A stretch of 64,000 nt of DNA, from NCBI RefSeq assembly GCF_963662255.1, contig NC_085080.1, positions 248,001-312,000 of the forward strand, written 5' to 3'. The position numbers and the translations under genes are program-made. The stretch is from Cinclus cinclus (taxonomy: Eukaryota > Chordata > Aves > Passeriformes > Cinclidae). Below the pieces are notes generated by a model. The model did not search any database. It had not been told where the DNA came from and was given only the letters and a program-made list of their open reading frames with translations. Of this stretch, positions 61,401-64,000 are shown piece after piece. Within the stretch, counting starts at the first letter, position 1. Every line of letters starts with the position of its first letter.

Positions 61401-63704
61401 CAATTTCAAGCCATATTCCAGCTGGGCTTCCAAATAATCCATGTCGCGATCCCAATCTAGAATGGAGCCCAGATCAGAAGCAGTTCCTTGGTGTGCTGGG
61501 ATCCCCTTCTGCCTTAGGGAACTGGGCACTGCAAGGGGGTTGGGTAAGGCTGTGGGAGCCAGATGTGAATGGACAGGGCCAAAGTTGTAGAGGGGCCTGG
61601 GGAGCTCTGGGCTGGCTCTGGTCACTCTCCACCCTCTATGCAGACCCTGTGCAACATCACTGGAGAGAAAAATGAGGCAGCCCAGGGCCCACTGGGTGTT
61701 GTCCCTCTTCAACAGAGGAAACACTCCCTAAAGCCCGGGGAAAAAACTGTGCCAGGCAGTGTCAAAACTACACCACTGTCCTTCCTGCCCTCCCTCCCTC
61801 CCTACTTTACTTCCCCTCTCCTTTCTTCTTTTGCCAGGGACAGATCCCCCAGACCAAGGGGACAGAGGCAGGCCCTCTCAGGACACACTGGAGCCCTGCT
61901 CTCCCCCTTTGCCCTTTCCCCACCATGGGCACCCCTTGCATTCCCCCCAGGTTTCAGGCAGTGACTCCAACCGAGGGACCCCAGCAGGACTGCTCAGTAC
62001 CCGAGTGCCCTGAGCCTGCTCGGGATAATTCCTCTGGGCTGTGCTGGTCTTGTACGAGCTGTGCCTGCACTGCCAAGCAGCAGAGATGGCAGCTCAAGGC
62101 TGAGCAGGGCTCAGGCCCAGAGGCACAGCAATTACCTCCTGTGACTGTGCCTGGCATCGCCTCCCTTCCTGCAATGGAGATATTTCTTCTTCCAGGAAAT
62201 GCTTCCTTCAGCACAGCCTCCCCATCCACTTCTGGTGGGAGAAAAAGGGACAGCTGGATGAGATGGAACCGTTCCCCATTGGGAAGGTGGTACCTTCAGG
62301 AGGCAATGCTTATGAAAGGCATTGATAAGGATCAGGAAAAGGCCCAGGCTCTTCAGGCTACCCACAGCACTCCACTCTCCAAACAGCTGCCCCTTCTAAT
62401 CTAGCCCAAGTCCAGGAAATTTTAGGGGATCCCAGGGTGTGTATGAGCCATGGAACAGTTTGGGCTCCCTGTCAGCTGATGGCAAATGCCTTCCTGCAGA
62501 GGCTGGGGAGAAGCTGCAGCCAGCCCAGGCTGGGAAACAGCCCTGCAGGTTGTGACAGCAGCAGCAGTGGGGCTGAGAGGCTGCCATGGATCCCTTCCCA
62601 CTGTGCTGGGCAATGCGTGTCCAGATGTGCAGAAAAAGCCCCCAGCTGCTGAGTCTCAGGAGAAAGCTGAGGGAAATGCACCCACCACGCCCTTTCTGCA
62701 ATTCCTTCAAAATTGGTTCCAGGATGTCATTTGAATCAAGCGCTTCCTTCTCTCCTCTAAGTTTGTTCATCCCTCTTGGAGGACCTTAACAGAATGTCGT
62801 TCCATTTCAGATGAATGGATCCCACAAAAGCAGTGCTCAGCCTGTGGTGTCAGCAGGGACACACGACTCACCCCTGCCACGGGAGATGGGCTTGGGTGCA
62901 GCAACCAGACCAGGAGCTGGAGAAATCCTCCCTGCAGACACACCTGTAACTCAACAGCCACAGAAGCTTCTGTCACCTGCTGCCTGCCAGGTTGTCAATG
63001 ATTATTCCTTGGTGGCACAGTGAGAACATACCTGCAGGAGGCTCCAAGGGCTTCAAAACTTTATGCAGCCAAGGTAATGGAGAAGCATTCCCAGGAAGCT
63101 CACCTGGAAGAGAGCACTGATGAGAACCATTTCCATGGTGTGCTGGGATCCCCTTCTGCCTTAGGAAACTGGGCTCTGCAGGGGGCTCGGGTAAGGATTT
63201 GGGAGCCAGATGTGAATGGACATGGCCGAAGCTGCAAAGGGGCCTGGGGAGCTCTGGGCTGGCTCTGGTCATTCTGCCCACTCTTTCCATGCACTCTGCA
63301 ACATCTCTGCAGGGGCAGCTGGTCAAGCCCAGGGCTTGTTGGGACACTCTCCCTCCCTTCCTGTGACATAGCCCAGCACAGAACTGGTCTTCCGAGTGCC
63401 AGCCCCTCCCAGGTTTTGAGCAGTGTCTCCCCCAGAGGAACCCTAGCGGGACTGCTCAGTACCCGAGTGCCCTGAGCCTGCTCGAATAATTCCTCTGGGC
63501 TGTGCAGGTCTTGTGCGGGCTGTGCCTGCACTGCCAAGCAGCAGAGATGGCAGCTCAAGGCTGAGCAGGGCTCAGGCCCAGAGGCACAGCAATTACCTCC
63601 TGTGACTGTGCCTGGCATCGCCTCCCTTCCTGCAGCCGAGGTTGGCACAGAACCACTGCTTCCTCCGGGAAATGCTTCCTTCTGCACAGTCTTTCCTTTC
63701 ATTT
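58434..63704 (-). CDS. Paralogous cassette membrane protein (right gene), 5' part outside the window
   Basis: Same family as the gene at 40801-46882, on the opposite strand. Exons in order of transcription: 63704-63597 (B), 63103-63032 (C), 62931-62872 (D), 62784-62686 (A), 62231-62136 (B), 61456-61385 (C, GC donor), 61017-60952 (N), 60731-60672 (D), 60584-60486 (A), 60037-59924 (B), 59291-59126 (membrane), 58596-58434 (tail). All are open and in phase, 1-1 in the ectodomain and phase 2 into the tail, giving about 390 codons. The membrane exon has VCQGTRC before a span (IAIVAGGELVFMLCCVGI) and a KRKR stop. The 54-residue tail is Ser, His and Tyr-rich (YSSHSHSYSGS, SPSRKKG) and unrelated to the Pro-rich tail of the left gene. 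The signal peptide exon and the first cassettes must lie beyond 64000. Confidence 0.78.
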
Positions 63705-64000
63705 CTGCAGAAAGGAAAAGGGACAGCTGGATGAGATGGAAACGTTCCCCATTGGGGAGGTGGCACCTTCAGGACACAATAATTTTGATAGACATGGATA
63801 AGGGACAGAAAGCACCGAGGATTTTGGGACCCTCTGAGGCTGGTCACTTCTCCAAACAGCCCCTACACCTGAACTACCATGAGGCCAGGAAATTACAGGG
63901 GATCTCAGGGTGTGCATGGCCCATGGTGCAGTTTGGGCTCCCTATCAGCTGATGCCAAATGCCTTCCTGCAGAGGCTGGGGAGAAGCTGCAGCCAGCCCA
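63705..64000 (-). other. Intron of the right gene reaching the window edge
   Basis: Matches the intron between A and B exons of the left gene (same AGGCTGGGGAGAAGCTGCAG tract). An A-type exon is therefore expected just beyond 64000 on the minus strand. Confidence 0.6.

Overview
The window is eukaryotic and most likely from a songbird (passerine) genome. The grounds are an avian-type MHC class II beta gene body with its leader, beta-1, beta-2 and transmembrane exons, an intact PAK3-like kinase of the type known to be expanded in zebra finch, C2H2 zinc-finger fragments, CCAAT-rich CpG islands and a heavy load of ERV-L-like and gammaretrovirus-like endogenous retroviruses. Genes are split by introns with ordinary splice signals, so most long open frames in the GC-rich parts are not genes.

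Layout. 1-4.05 kb: an ERV-L-like provirus on the minus strand (5' LTR, primer site, gag, one amber codon, then pol running off the left edge). 4.05-5.2 kb: a degenerate ATGGTCATC satellite and an LTR piece. 5.2-8.0 kb: a complete but dead MHC class II beta gene lying between two outward-facing class II-type (X-Y box) promoter copies. 8.13-11.46 kb: one arm of a 3.34 kb, nearly identical inverted repeat holding a zinc-finger scrap and a decayed retroviral integrase. Its mirror copy lies at 33.22-36.56 kb. The 21.8 kb between the arms holds a class II exon-2 fragment (11.6 kb), LTR pieces, three copies of one CpG-island promoter (12.85, 22.3 and 31.8 kb), a zinc-finger remnant and an intact 11-exon PAK3-like kinase gene (14.8-22.1 kb, 470 codons). 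36.6-40.5 kb: AT-rich DNA, then LTR and gag matrix remnants.

40.8-46.9 kb and 58.4-64 kb are the most notable part. Two paralogous genes face each other tail to tail, and I do not recognise their family. The left gene can be read end to end as 16 exons and 535 codons: a signal peptide, a cysteine-free ectodomain made of three tandem four-exon cassettes, a transmembrane exon and a proline-rich cytoplasmic tail. Every ectodomain exon is phase 1-1 and open. The right gene is the same design on the minus strand, with its 5' end beyond the window, but its transmembrane and tail exons are different while the introns beside them are almost identical to those of the left gene. Both share a conserved GC-AG intron.

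Between these genes lie an 18-bp minisatellite (48 kb) and a decayed gammaretrovirus-like provirus on the minus strand (about 48.5-55.6 kb). Its gag is split by a solo LTR of the same family as the ERV-L LTR at the left edge. A (TTCCC)n array lies at 57.6 kb. The window therefore looks like an unstable, immune-type, duplication-rich region in which segments have been repeatedly copied and inverted.
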